From: Citrobacter sp.
Lineage (GTDB): Bacteria; Pseudomonadota; Gammaproteobacteria; Enterobacterales; Enterobacteriaceae
Direction: 5' to 3'
Length of the DNA: 64,000 nt
Assembly: GCA_019415335.1 (NCBI GenBank)
Contig: DXKH01000141.1
Coordinates: forward strand, 15,064 to 79,063
How positions within the stretch are numbered: the stretch's first letter is position 1; every line of letters starts with the position of its first letter. This document shows, piece by piece, positions 42,010 to 54,110 of this stretch. A program made the translations under genes and the position numbers. The notes beneath the pieces were generated by a model. It saw nothing but the letters and a program-made list of their open reading frames with translations. It made no database searches and had not been told where the DNA came from.

Positions 42010-42492
42010 TCAGACTTTGAGCATTTTGACCGTGGACTCGATATCAATCTCATCTTCCGAGAAGATCAGCGTCGTGCCCTGAAAGGTAGTGATCGCCAGT
42101 TTTTTCACCGTGCGCATTTCACCGGGTTTCGCCGTGGTTTTCGGCCTGATGCTGCTCATCAGCAGGCCGACAGAGAGCACCGCATTTTCTTTATCAATCG
42201 GCGTATCGGCCGGGACCTCTTCACTGAACACCACGAATGACTTAATCGAGGTGAGCTTCAACCGCTCGCCTGCGATATAGATATATTTGCTGTCCGGCAC
42301 GACCTTCACCGCATACGCGGAAAGACCTTTGTTGTTGGTGGTCGGCTCAAAGGTTACCGCCGCATCTTTCTTGAGAAGCTCAGGGTTGGCAACCTTAATC
42401 ACATGAAAATAGCGGTTATCGCCGTTCTCATCTTTGATAAATCCAAAACCTTTATCTTTAAACCACGTTGTGATTGTTCCGTTCATCGCCAT
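42010..42492 (-). CDS. Cold-shock-domain protein with C-terminal extension
   Basis: This 160-residue protein has an N-terminal cold-shock domain (TITTWFKDKGFGFIKDENGD, RNP1-like KGFGFI), then a 90-residue extension unlike CspA. The second RNP motif reads RYFHVIK. Nucleic-acid binding is expected; the extension is of unknown role. Not part of the ypdAB operon (opposite strand). An ATG two codons in is an alternative start. Confidence 0.72.
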   Translation of the reverse strand: MAMNGTITTWFKDKGFGFIKDENGDNRYFHVIKVANPELLKKDAAVTFEPTTNNKGLSAYAVKVVPDSKYIYIAGERLKLTSIKSFVVFSEEVPADTPIDKENAVLSVGLLMSSIRPKTTAKPGEMRTVKKLAITTFQGTTLIFSEDEIDIESTVKMLKV

Positions 42493-42681
42493 TACCGTCA
42501 GGTTAATCTACTCAATTTTTTGCAGCGCGCAGTGTAAAGCACAATGCCTGCGCAGGCCACGTCTTTGGGTTAAGTCTGGATGATAAATTTCGGCGACGCG
42601 AGGGAAAGCGACATCGCCGTCATTCGCCGGTCGGCTGAAAATGGGTTATCATCCGCACCCACTTTCCCGCCGGGCAGCCTG

Positions 42682-43380
42682 ATGTCTACGATTATTGATA
42701 CCTTTATCGCCCCACCGTGTGACGACGAGATAGAGACGCTCTATCAGGACGATCACCTGGTGTTGATCAATAAACCTTCCGGGCTGCTTAGTCTTTCAGG
42801 CAAGAATCCGCAAAATCTCGATTCGGTACATTATCGACTGGTTCAGCAATTCCCAGGTTGTACGCTGGTCCACCGTCTGGATTTCGGCACGTCCGGACTG
42901 ATGGTGGTGGCGCGAAATAAAGCGATCAATGCCGCCCTCTGCCACCAGTTCAGCCAGCGCACCGTCAGTAAAGTCTACAGCGCGTTGCTCTGCGGACATC
43001 TGAATACTGACGAGGGGGTAATCGATGCGCCAATTGCCAACGATCCGGCACGGTTCCCGCTGATGTCAATTTGCCCGGTCAATGGCAAACCCGCGCGGTC
43101 GCGTTATCAGGTCGTTGCGCGTATTGACCAACAGCAGGCCGACGGAACCATATTGCCGTTGACGCGAGTCCAGCTCACGCCGGAGACCGGACGCACGCAT
43201 CAGTTACGCATTCACTGCCAGCTATTGGGGCATCCGATTCTGGGCTGCGACCTGTATGGCGGTCGTCTGCTGCCCGGTACAGAACAGACTTCGCGTCTGA
43301 TGCTACACGCCAGCGAACTGCGCTTTACTCACCCTGTCAGCGGGGAGCGCATCAACGCGCATCACGCCGCGCCGTTCTGA
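42682..43380 (+). CDS. RluA-family pseudouridine synthase
   Basis: The start at 42682 (MSTIIDTFIAPPCDDEIETLY) gives 232 residues. The catalytic motif HRLDFGTSGLMVVAR (Asp about residue 63), the substrate-binding RYQVVARI and GRTHQLRIHCQLLGHPILGC are typical of RluA. It isomerises uridines in rRNA or tRNA. It resembles RluA but differs from E. coli RluA itself, so it is a paralogue with unproven target. Confidence 0.85.
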   Translation: MSTIIDTFIAPPCDDEIETLYQDDHLVLINKPSGLLSLSGKNPQNLDSVHYRLVQQFPGCTLVHRLDFGTSGLMVVARNKAINAALCHQFSQRTVSKVYSALLCGHLNTDEGVIDAPIANDPARFPLMSICPVNGKPARSRYQVVARIDQQQADGTILPLTRVQLTPETGRTHQLRIHCQLLGHPILGCDLYGGRLLPGTEQTSRLMLHASELRFTHPVSGERINAHHAAPF

Positions 43381-43387
43381 ACGCGAC

Positions 43388-43927
43388 TTACCACATCAGA
43401 TCATCAGGCACTTTAAAATCAGCATACGGATCGTCTTCATCCTGCGCTTCCTGACTCAACGCGCTGTGCAATACGATGCTGGTTGCGTCGCGCTGCGCAA
43501 TTTTATCGGCCACGCTGGCCGGGATAATCGCGTATTCGCTCTCGCCGCTGTTATCGGTAGCCAGACGCGCAATGGCCAGGCGTCCGTTGATCAACTGCGT
43601 CTGGGTCAGCTTATCGACGTAGATTTTCTTGATGAGATTGTTATCGGTGAAATTAAAGCCAATGTCGCCTTTTGCGACAGTGATCCGATTCATTTCAATC
43701 AGTTGCTTCACCTGGGCTTTAAACTCTTTCGCCAGCGTTGCCTGCTTTTGCTGCTCACTGAGCTGCTTGTCACGCTCAAGCTGCGCCTTTTTATTTTCTT
43801 CAACCGCCTCTCTTGCCTCACGAGCCTGCACGCGTGATTTTTTAGCCGTTCTCTGGACTTTCGCCATCTTTTTGCTGGTTACTAAACCCGCTTTTAGCAT
43901 CTGCTCTTGTAAGGTAAGTTTCGTCAT
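43388..43927 (-). CDS. yaiL: YaiL-like DUF2058 nucleoprotein
   Basis: This 179-residue protein nearly equals E. coli YaiL: MTKLTLQEQMLKAGLVTSKK, a charged coiled coil (about 20-75) and the end DDPYADFKVPDDLMW. A polynucleotide-phosphorylase/kinase-associated role has been suggested for the family. It lies convergent to the RluA-like gene, 7 bp apart. In E. coli K-12 yaiL lies elsewhere. Confidence 0.82.
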   Translation of the reverse strand: MTKLTLQEQMLKAGLVTSKKMAKVQRTAKKSRVQAREAREAVEENKKAQLERDKQLSEQQKQATLAKEFKAQVKQLIEMNRITVAKGDIGFNFTDNNLIKKIYVDKLTQTQLINGRLAIARLATDNSGESEYAIIPASVADKIAQRDATSIVLHSALSQEAQDEDDPYADFKVPDDLMW

Positions 43928-44109
43928 CTTTGCTTATAAACTTGTGGAATGATGCCTGAGATTATACCTGCAATTTTTGCGACGATACCAGTTGGCAGGC
44001 ACGGTTTACGGGTCTCGTTATGATCGGGCTGGGGTGACGCATGCTGTTCAGCCATAAACCGTGAATCAGAGGGCGAATACTATTGCGGAAAAAGATTGCT
44101 GAAAAAGGA

Positions 44110-44139
44110 TGAAAAAAACCGCGTGAAGCACGCGGTTTT
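44110..44139 (-). terminator. Terminator of glk
   Basis: AACCGCGTG-loop-CACGCGGTT with a T-run on the minus strand (A-run at 44111-44117), following the glk stop. Confidence 0.85.
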
Positions 44140-44154
44140 CCTGTTAAACGTGGC

Positions 44155-45120
44155 TTACAGAATCTGACCTAAGGTCTGGCGCAAATGCGCACCGGAACCG
44201 AGCAGACCGGGGTTGTCGTGAACGATCAGATACACCGGAATATCCTGAACGTAGGTCTTAAAGCGACCTTTATCTTCAAAACCGCCACGGAAGCCCGAGG
44301 CTTTGAAGAACTCCAGGAAGCGCGGCACGATGCCGCCGGCAATGTAGACACCACCAAAGGTGCCCAGCGTTAACGCCAGATCGCCGCCAAAACGTCCCAT
44401 GATCACGCAGAACAGCGACAGCGCGCGACGGCAGTCCGTGCAACTGTCGGCCAGCGCGCGTTCGGTAATATCTTTTGGTTGCAGATTTTCCGGCAGACGT
44501 CCGTCAGATTTGACGATCGCCCGGTACAAATTCACCAGACCCGGACCAGAAAGCACGCGTTCCGCAGAAACGTGGCCAATCTCAGCGCGCAGGACCTCCA
44601 GGATGATCGCCTCTTCTTCACTGTTCGGCGCAAAGTCGACATGACCGCCCTCGCCCGGCAGACTGACCCAGCGTTTATCAACATGAACCAAATGCGATAC
44701 CCCCAGACCGGTGCCCGCGCCATACACCGCGATAGGTTTACCTTCAACCGGTTCCGCGCCGCCAAACTGGATCAAATGCTCTTTTTTCAGCATTGGGATC
44801 GCCATCGACACGGCGGTGAAATCATTGATGATTTCCAGATGGCTGAAACCGAGATTCTTTTTCATCTCTGCAATAGAAAACGCCCACGTATGGTTGGTCA
44901 TCGCCACCCAGTCGCCCGTAATTGGGCAGGCGATCGCGATACAGCCCGCGTCCACTTTCACCTTGTGCTCATCGAGATAAACCCGCACGACAGCTTCCAG
45001 GCTGGGATAGTCCAGGCCGGAATAGGTTTTGGCCTGCGAGATGTCACCACTGTCGATATCACACAGAGCAAGACGCGCGTTGGTGCCGCCGACATCACCT
45101 ACTAAAGCATACTTTGTCAT
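44155..45120 (-). CDS. glk: Glucokinase
   Basis: This 321-residue enzyme phosphorylates free glucose with ATP. N-terminal ATP motif [39 protein letters not shown] substrate region, catalytic Asp in [12 protein letters not shown] and [12 protein letters not shown]. It matches E. coli Glk throughout. Confidence 0.95.
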   Translation of the reverse strand: MTKYALVGDVGGTNARLALCDIDSGDISQAKTYSGLDYPSLEAVVRVYLDEHKVKVDAGCIAIACPITGDWVAMTNHTWAFSIAEMKKNLGFSHLEIINDFTAVSMAIPMLKKEHLIQFGGAEPVEGKPIAVYGAGTGLGVSHLVHVDKRWVSLPGEGGHVDFAPNSEEEAIILEVLRAEIGHVSAERVLSGPGLVNLYRAIVKSDGRLPENLQPKDITERALADSCTDCRRALSLFCVIMGRFGGDLALTLGTFGGVYIAGGIVPRFLEFFKASGFRGGFEDKGRFKTYVQDIPVYLIVHDNPGLLGSGAHLRQTLGQIL

Positions 45121-45324
45121 TCTTCTACTGCTCCGCTAAAGTCAAAATAAGTCTTTGCCACACTGTAAATATACAGGGGCATAACAACAACGTCAGATAA
45201 GCGAGTCCCCTGAAAATATCGATCCAGGTCACACAATAACTTTATCGTTTCAGCACCATTTGCCGCGATGCCATCCGGTTGACACGGCAAACTGAACGCA
45301 AGACACGGCATTAAGGAAAAAAAC

Positions 45325-46560
45325 ATGCTCCATCCGCGAGCCAGAACCATGTTGTTATTGTCGCTCCCCGCGCTGATCCTGGGGATTGCATCCAGTTTAG
45401 TCCTGATTGTGGTCATGAAGTTTGCTTCCATCTTGCAGAGCATACTCTGGCAACGTTTGCCGGGAAGTCTGGGGATCGCCGCCGACTCTCCCGTCTGGAT
45501 CATGCTCACCCTGACGCTAACCGGGGTTCTGGTCGGTCTGGTGATTCGCTACAGCACCGGGCACGCCGGTCCGGATCCGGCCACTGAACCGCTGATTGGC
45601 GCACCGATTTCCCCGGCGGCGTTGCCAGGCCTGATCATCGCGCTGGTGCTCGGTCTGGCGGGTGGTGTCAGCCTCGGTCCCGAACATCCGATTATGGCCG
45701 TTAACATTGCGTTAGCCGTTGCGCTGGGCCGTCGGTTTTTCCCACGGATTGGCGCCCTCGACTGGACCATTCTGGCTTCCGCCGGCACCATCGGCGCCCT
45801 GTTTGGCACACCGGTCGCCGCCGCGCTGATTTTCTCGCAAACCCTGAGCGGCTCGAACGATACCCCTTTGTGGGATCGCCTCTTTGCGCCGTTAATGGCG
45901 GCGGCGGCAGGTTCGCTGACCACCAGCCTGTTTTTTCATCCGCATTTCTCGCTCCCTGTCGCCCACTACACCCAGATGCGTATCGTGGACATATTCTCCG
46001 GGGCCGTGGTGGCGGCGATTGCTATTGCGGTGGGGATGGTGGCGGTCTGGTGCTTACCCCGTCTGCACGCTTTACTCCATCGACTGAAGAACCCGGTTCT
46101 GATCCTCGGCGTCGGTGGCTTCCTGTTAGGGATTCTCGGCGTGGTGGGTGGACCGCTGACGCTGTTTAAGGGTCTCGACGAAATGCAACAAATGGCGTTC
46201 AGTCAGACGCTTGGCACCACGGATTTCTTTATGCTCGCGGTGATTAAGCTCGCTGCACTGGTCATTGCGGCGGCCAGCGGTTTTCGCGGCGGGCGGATCT
46301 TCCCGGCGGTGTTTATCGGCGTAGCGTTGGGCTTGATGCTGCATGCCCACGTTGAAGCCGTTCCGGCCGCCATTACCGTCTCTTGCGCCATTCTGGGCCT
46401 GGTGCTGGTCGTTACCCGTGACGGCTGGCTCAGCCTGTTTATGGCGGCCGTGGTGGTGCCGGACACCACCCTGCTGCCGCTGCTGTGTATTGTGATGCTT
46501 CCTGCCTGGCTGTTGCTGGCGGGCAAGCCGATGATGGTCGCCAACCGGGAGGACAAATAG
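45325..46560 (+). CDS. yfeO: YfeO, ClC-type ion channel/transporter homologue
   Basis: This 411-residue protein has about ten membrane segments and ClC signatures [12 protein letters not shown] (motif I), [18 protein letters not shown] (motif II) and [19 protein letters not shown] (motif III). It resembles E. coli YfeO. It starts 200 bp upstream of divergent glk. It ends one base before the convergent ipdC stop, with no room for a terminator between. Confidence 0.9.
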   Translation: MLHPRARTMLLLSLPALILGIASSLVLIVVMKFASILQSILWQRLPGSLGIAADSPVWIMLTLTLTGVLVGLVIRYSTGHAGPDPATEPLIGAPISPAALPGLIIALVLGLAGGVSLGPEHPIMAVNIALAVALGRRFFPRIGALDWTILASAGTIGALFGTPVAAALIFSQTLSGSNDTPLWDRLFAPLMAAAAGSLTTSLFFHPHFSLPVAHYTQMRIVDIFSGAVVAAIAIAVGMVAVWCLPRLHALLHRLKNPVLILGVGGFLLGILGVVGGPLTLFKGLDEMQQMAFSQTLGTTDFFMLAVIKLAALVIAAASGFRGGRIFPAVFIGVALGLMLHAHVEAVPAAITVSCAILGLVLVVTRDGWLSLFMAAVVVPDTTLLPLLCIVMLPAWLLLAGKPMMVANREDK

Positions 46561-48333
<1,773 letters not shown>

Positions 48334-48349
48334 TCATTGAAAAATGACC

Positions 48350-48367
48350 AGTGTAAACGTATACACT
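48350..48367. promoter_or_regulatory. Palindrome before the aldo-keto reductase gene
   Basis: AGTGTAAACGTATACACT is an 18-bp near-palindrome (16 of 18). It includes a TGTAAA half of a TyrR box. It lies 30 bp before the reductase ATG and may be a second, weak TyrR site or another repressor operator. Confidence 0.45.
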
Positions 48368-48397
48368 TGAAAGCTGAATTCACTGCGAGGGAAGACA

Positions 48398-49396
<999 letters not shown>

Positions 49397-49522
49397 CTGT
49401 TTTTTTAGCAATTCGTGCTCTCATTCATGATTTAAGAGTTAAGGCGATGAAATGGGGCTTTACGGCCCCGTAATATTACGTTAACAGGCCGACTACGGCT
49501 TCGATCGTGAAGGAGATAAAGA

Positions 49523-49849
49523 ATGTTCAGGTCACTGATTCTGGCGGCAGCCCTACTGGCTTTTACACCGCTTGCCGCAAACGCGGGCGAAATCACCCTG
49601 TTGCCATCGATAAAATTACAAATTGGCGATCGCGATAATTACGGTAACTACTGGGACGGCGGACACTGGCGTGACCGTGACTACTGGCATCGCAATTATG
49701 AATGGCGTAAAAATCGCTGGTGGCGACACGACAATGGCTATCACCGTGGCTGGGATAAGCGTAATGCTTACGAGCGCGGATACCGGGAAGGCTGGCGCGA
49801 TCGCGACGACCACCGCGGGCGCGGAAAAGGCCACGGACACAGACATTAA
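49523..49849 (+). CDS. ypeC: YpeC, DUF2502 secreted protein
   Basis: This 108-residue protein has a signal peptide ([21 protein letters not shown]) and a mature part rich in Trp, Arg, Asp, Tyr and His ([18 protein letters not shown]), ending in [12 protein letters not shown]. It matches YpeC. The histidine-rich end could bind metal; the function is unknown. Followed by a strong terminator. Confidence 0.88.
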   Translation: MFRSLILAAALLAFTPLAANAGEITLLPSIKLQIGDRDNYGNYWDGGHWRDRDYWHRNYEWRKNRWWRHDNGYHRGWDKRNAYERGYREGWRDRDDHRGRGKGHGHRH

Positions 49850-49853
49850 AATA

Positions 49854-49877
49854 AAGAGCCCTCTGGGCTCTTTTTTT
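49854..49877 (+). terminator. Terminator of ypeC
   Basis: AAGAGCCC-TCT-GGGCTCTT followed by TTTTT, directly after the ypeC stop. Confidence 0.88.
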
Positions 49878-49917
49878 ATGGTCAAATCCTGCGCTTTTTA
49901 TCCTGCACCATTTGCCC

Positions 49918-49971
49918 TTGAGCAAAAATATCCTGAACGTATCTTATCCTCATGAGAATTCACGTCAGGAT
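49918..49971 (+). promoter_or_regulatory. Promoter and inverted repeat before the PTS operon
   Basis: TTGAGC (49918-49923), a 16-bp spacer and TATCTT (49940-49945) form a promoter. The arms ATCCTGAACGT (49930-49940) and ACGTCAGGAT (49962-49971) form an inverted repeat around the -10 and start site, a candidate site for the PRD regulator at 54103. No RAT-type antiterminator hairpin is evident. Confidence 0.5.
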
Positions 49972-49977
49972 TAACTT

Positions 49978-51537
49978 ATGAATGCTAATTTTAAGAATGA
50001 AATTCAGACATTCGGTCGATCGCTGTTATTGCCGATTGCCGTACTGGCGCCCGTGGGGATGGTCATGGGAATTAGCTCGGCGTTAGGCCAGAGCTATATG
50101 ATAGAAAAGCTCCCGTTTCTGGGGAATGAACTATTTAAAGCCATCCTGTCTTCGCTGGGATTAATCAGTAGCGTCGTATTCAACAATATCCCGTTATTAT
50201 TCGCGATGGGTGTGGCGTACGGCATGTCCAAAAAAGAGAAAGGGATTGCGGTTTTTGCCTCCGTGGTTGCCTATCTGACGTTACTTATCGCCATGCATGT
50301 TCATCTCAAACTGGCGGGGACACTGGCAAAAGATGATCTGGCGCTCGTTGGGCAAGGAATGGTACTCGGTATTCAGACGCTGAAAATCGAAGCGCTTGGC
50401 GGCATTATTGCCGGACTGCTGGCGGCCAAAGTCACTGACCGATTTTACCGACTGCAACTTCCTCTCGCCTTTGCGTTTTTCAGCGGTAAGAAATCCGTAG
50501 CGATTCTGGCTATCGCCTTTTCGATTCCCGTGGGGTTAATTATCCCTTTTATCTGGGATCTTTTTACGGCGGGTATGCGCGCCATTTCAACCATTATGAT
50601 GGCGCCTAATATCGGTGCCGGAATTTACATGACGCTCAACCGCCTGTTAATTCCGTTTGGTTTGCATCACGTACTGAGTTCTACCGTCCGCTTTACCGCG
50701 GCTGGTGGGACCTATCTCATTGACGGACAAACGTACGTCGGCATTTTGCCCGCGATTAATAAGATCCTGTTTGAACTTGGCCCTTCCCATCCTGCCTGGA
50801 AGGAATATATGCCAACGCTCACCAGTTATCTGGCGTCGTCGCAAATGCTCACCACGCTATTCCGCGTGCCGGCGATTGGTCTGGCGATGTATCACATGGC
50901 CTATTTTAAGAATAAAAAATTTGCCAAAGGGATGATTCTGACCGTGGTACTCACCGCCATGCTGGGGAATATCACTGAACCGCTGGAGTTTTCCTTCCTG
51001 TTTATTGCTCCGCAGCTATTTATCGTTTATGCCCTACTCTGCGGCTTACTGACTATTCCGCTGCAAATGCTGGACGTGTCCATCGGCTATATTCGCGGCA
51101 CGATCTTCGACTTCGGTATTTTTGGTCTGATGTATGAACAGACGCACTGGGTGAATTTACTGCTCCTCGGCGCCATTAACTTTGTCGTTTTCTATGTCGT
51201 TTTCCGCTTCGCGATTGCTCGCTTTGATATAAAAACACCGGGACGTGAAAGTGAAACGTCAGACAGTACCTTGCTGAATAATAAAGAGTACGACAAGGTC
51301 GCTGAACTGGTTATTCAGGGGCTGGGCGGATCCGACAATATCAAACATGTTGAAAACTGCGTGTCGCGTTTGCGTGTCGATGTAAAGGATCAGAAAAAAA
51401 TGGACATGACCGTACTAAAAGAATCGGGATCGCTGGGTACCTTTATTCCTTCCAGCAATCATGTCCACGTGGTCTTTGGCCCACACGTCGAATTTGTCCG
51501 CAATGCGGTAGATGACCGCCTTGTCGGCGCGAAATAA
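49978..51537 (+). CDS. PTS EIICB transporter of the glucose superfamily
   Basis: This 519-residue protein has an EIIC membrane domain with ten or so helices, the sugar-binding GNITEPLEFSFLF (about residues 322-334) and an EIIB domain whose phosphorylated Cys is in HVENCVSRLRVDV (about 459). It lacks EIIA, so it probably uses EIIA-Glc (Crr), like MurP and MalX. It should import a sugar as its 6-phosphate. It is the first gene of an operon with lyase and deacetylase genes. Specificity unknown. Confidence 0.85.
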   Translation: MNANFKNEIQTFGRSLLLPIAVLAPVGMVMGISSALGQSYMIEKLPFLGNELFKAILSSLGLISSVVFNNIPLLFAMGVAYGMSKKEKGIAVFASVVAYLTLLIAMHVHLKLAGTLAKDDLALVGQGMVLGIQTLKIEALGGIIAGLLAAKVTDRFYRLQLPLAFAFFSGKKSVAILAIAFSIPVGLIIPFIWDLFTAGMRAISTIMMAPNIGAGIYMTLNRLLIPFGLHHVLSSTVRFTAAGGTYLIDGQTYVGILPAINKILFELGPSHPAWKEYMPTLTSYLASSQMLTTLFRVPAIGLAMYHMAYFKNKKFAKGMILTVVLTAMLGNITEPLEFSFLFIAPQLFIVYALLCGLLTIPLQMLDVSIGYIRGTIFDFGIFGLMYEQTHWVNLLLLGAINFVVFYVVFRFAIARFDIKTPGRESETSDSTLLNNKEYDKVAELVIQGLGGSDNIKHVENCVSRLRVDVKDQKKMDMTVLKESGSLGTFIPSSNHVHVVFGPHVEFVRNAVDDRLVGAK

Positions 51538-51553
51538 GCTTAAGGAGACAGGA

Positions 51554-52906
51554 ATGCGCGCATTGTATGATTCAAAAAGTAAAACCATCGACGATCGGGG
51601 AATGAAAACGTTGCTCGCTCAACCCGCGCGGGTCCAGTCCTGGCTGGATGTCGAAGCTGCCCTGGCGCTGTCACAGGCCGAATACGGGATGATTCCTGCC
51701 CGTGCGGCAGAAAATATTGCCGCCAACTGCCGCGTCGATAAAATCGACCTGACAGAAATGGAACGCCTGCTCCTCGAGATCGGCCACGGCTTTGTCCCGG
51801 TGATCAAAGTACTGGTCAAAGCCTGCGACAGCGAAAGTGGGAAGTATGTGCACTATGGCGTCACCACCCAGAATATTCAGCAAACCGCACAACTTTATCT
51901 GGCAAAGCAGTTCGATGGCATCATGCAAGGCTTTGTGAACGATATTCTGCGCAACCTGGCGAAGATGGCGTCCGATCACCAGACCACCCTGATGCCTGGA
52001 CGCACCCACGGTAAGCATGCCTTACCGGTGACCTGGGGCTATAAAGCTGCCGTATGGATTGACGAACTGTTGAGCGCCCAACAGCGCATGCAGGAGGCAG
52101 AAAAACGCGTCTTCACGGTGATGATGGGCGGCGCAGTGGGGGCATTTCACGCCACTGGCGAAACAGGACGCCGGGTGCAGGACCGCGTCGCACAGCGGTT
52201 AGGGATGCACTCCATGGCGATCCCTTCGCGTAACTCCCGCGTCTATCGTACCGAATACATCAGTAATCTGTGCCTGCTCGCCACCACGCTGCATAAAATC
52301 GCTGAAGAGGTGTATCAGACCTCCAGCGAAGAGTTCGCCGAAGTCTCTGAGGCATTCACCAAAGGAACGGTTGGCAGCAGCACTATGCCGCAAAAAGTGA
52401 ACCCCAAACTGGCTAAAGGGATTATCGCCAACGCGCAGAAATTATATTCCGTACTCACCTCCTGCCTGTATGTCAGCCCTCGCCCGTTTGAAGCAGACAG
52501 TTCGGCTTACTTTATCTTCGACGGAAATATTCAGGAGAGCATGGAGTTGATGGCGGAGATCGTGATGCGCGCGGAAGAGTTGACCCGCACACTGGTGATT
52601 AATCCTGAACGTATGCGCCAGAACGTCCACTTAACCCACGGTTTGATCAATAGCGAAAAAATCATGATGCAACTGGTGGAGCGGCTGGGCAAAGACGTGG
52701 CGCACGAGCGCGTGTACCAACTGGCGATGCGCAGCACCCATGAGGGATTGCCCTACGCCGATGTGCTGCGCGCCGACCCCCTGATTCGCCAGCATTTTAG
52801 CGATGCGGAAATTGACGCCCTGCTCGATCCCGCCCATTACCTCGGTTTGTGTGCGGAGATCGCCGCCGAAACGGCAGCACGCGTGTGGGAGAAAGAGGAT
52901 GTCTGA
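51554..52906 (+). CDS. Fumarase/adenylosuccinate-lyase-superfamily enzyme
   Basis: The start at 51554, with AAGGAGA just upstream, gives 450 residues. Superfamily signature GSSTMPQKVNPKLAKG (about residues 279-294), HYGVTTQN-like active-site loop and MPGRTHGKHALPVTWGYK (His base region). It is near adenylosuccinate lyase and CMLE-type enzymes but is not PurB. Such lyases eliminate fumarate or a related acid from a C-N or C-O bond. In operon with the PTS gene (16 bp) and deacetylase (8-base overlap). Reaction unknown. Confidence 0.8.
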   Translation: MRALYDSKSKTIDDRGMKTLLAQPARVQSWLDVEAALALSQAEYGMIPARAAENIAANCRVDKIDLTEMERLLLEIGHGFVPVIKVLVKACDSESGKYVHYGVTTQNIQQTAQLYLAKQFDGIMQGFVNDILRNLAKMASDHQTTLMPGRTHGKHALPVTWGYKAAVWIDELLSAQQRMQEAEKRVFTVMMGGAVGAFHATGETGRRVQDRVAQRLGMHSMAIPSRNSRVYRTEYISNLCLLATTLHKIAEEVYQTSSEEFAEVSEAFTKGTVGSSTMPQKVNPKLAKGIIANAQKLYSVLTSCLYVSPRPFEADSSAYFIFDGNIQESMELMAEIVMRAEELTRTLVINPERMRQNVHLTHGLINSEKIMMQLVERLGKDVAHERVYQLAMRSTHEGLPYADVLRADPLIRQHFSDAEIDALLDPAHYLGLCAEIAAETAARVWEKEDV

Positions 52907-54110
52907 CCCCCTGCTCTCTCTGGCAAGCGACCGAATCATCACCCCCGACGGGGTGCAACGCGGTTATCTGCATATCAAACAGGGACAGATTGTTGGACTG
53001 GATAATACCCCTCGCGGCCAGCTTGTGGATTACCGGCATGCGATGCTGATGCCGGGTTTTGTCGATATCCACGTCCACGGTTGGGGAAGAGGCTCGTTTG
53101 CCTGGAAGGGGGAGCGTCACTCCTTGTGTGCCATGAGTCGGGATCTGGTCAATGCCGGGGTCACTGCGTGGCTTGCTACGTCCGCAACCCAGCCGGACGC
53201 GTTCTTACTGGAGAGTCTGGCCACGGCCACCGACTGGATTTCTCACGCGAAAGCGGAAGACGGTGCTGAAGCCGTAGGCATTCACATGGAAGGACCGTTT
53301 ATCAATGCCAAATACAGCGGGATGCAGCGCAAGGAGTCTATTCAATCCCCCAGTATCGAGGCCTTTGAACGCTATCAGCATGCTGCGCGGGGATATATTC
53401 GCTTAATGACGCTGGCGCCAGAATTGCCGGACGCGCTGCCGCTGATCCGTCATTTGCGCCAGGCCGGCGTCACGGTATCCGCAGGGCATACCGACGCGAC
53501 GTTTGACGAAACCACCCGAGCGATTGAAGCGGGGCTGTGCCACTTTACCCACGCTTTCAGCGCCATGCGCGGATTACATCATCGCGAGCCCGGGGTTGTC
53601 GGCGCGCTGATGTATCACCAGGACACCTTCGCCGAAGTAGCAAAACAAAGCGGCATCACCCTACGTCCGGAAGTATTCGATATTCTCTATCGACTGAAAA
53701 AAGATCGTCGACTGGTCATGGTCAGCGACTGTCTGGGATATGTGGACTTTCCGGATGGGTTTGAATTTCACCATTACCTGCGTCAGGAGACGTTTCGTAT
53801 CCATCAACATCTTCTGGAAATTACCGATCGCCACGGCAATACCCGCACGGTCTCGCCCGATGACTGGGCGGACGTCTGCACACTGGAGATGAGTTTCCTG
53901 GATTCAGTGAAAAATGTGGTTGATCGCCTGGAGAACAGTTGGGTTTCCGTGGCGCAGATTGCCTGCCTGAATCCGGCGATTCTCGCCGGTGTTGAACGGC
54001 GTAAGGGTAGCCTGACGCCAGGAAAAGATGCCGATATTCTGGTCCTGAATGAGACGTTAAATCTGGAAGCCGTCTGGTGTCGCGGCGTCTTACAACCGCT
54101 GGCTAAATAA
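52899..54110 (+). CDS. NagA-like amidohydrolase (N-acetylglucosamine-6-P deacetylase family)
   Basis: The ATG at 52899 overlaps the lyase end by eight bases; the product has 403 residues. Metal and catalytic residues are in GFVDIHVHGWG, HMEGPFI (Glu), SAGHTDA (His), THAFSAM (His) and MVSDCLGY (Asp). Compared with NagA (usually VTDA) the last motif is altered. It probably removes an acyl group from a phosphorylated amino sugar made by the PTS. It overlaps the convergent regulator by eight bases. Confidence 0.8.
   Translation: MSDPLLSLASDRIITPDGVQRGYLHIKQGQIVGLDNTPRGQLVDYRHAMLMPGFVDIHVHGWGRGSFAWKGERHSLCAMSRDLVNAGVTAWLATSATQPDAFLLESLATATDWISHAKAEDGAEAVGIHMEGPFINAKYSGMQRKESIQSPSIEAFERYQHAARGYIRLMTLAPELPDALPLIRHLRQAGVTVSAGHTDATFDETTRAIEAGLCHFTHAFSAMRGLHHREPGVVGALMYHQDTFAEVAKQSGITLRPEVFDILYRLKKDRRLVMVSDCLGYVDFPDGFEFHHYLRQETFRIHQHLLEITDRHGNTRTVSPDDWADVCTLEMSFLDSVKNVVDRLENSWVSVAQIACLNPAILAGVERRKGSLTPGKDADILVLNETLNLEAVWCRGVLQPLAK

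Noticed and set aside
49593..49955. Long low-complexity frames over ypeC in other frames
   Set aside because: They arise from the biased Arg/Asp/Trp codons of YpeC; only the ypeC frame has a signal peptide.
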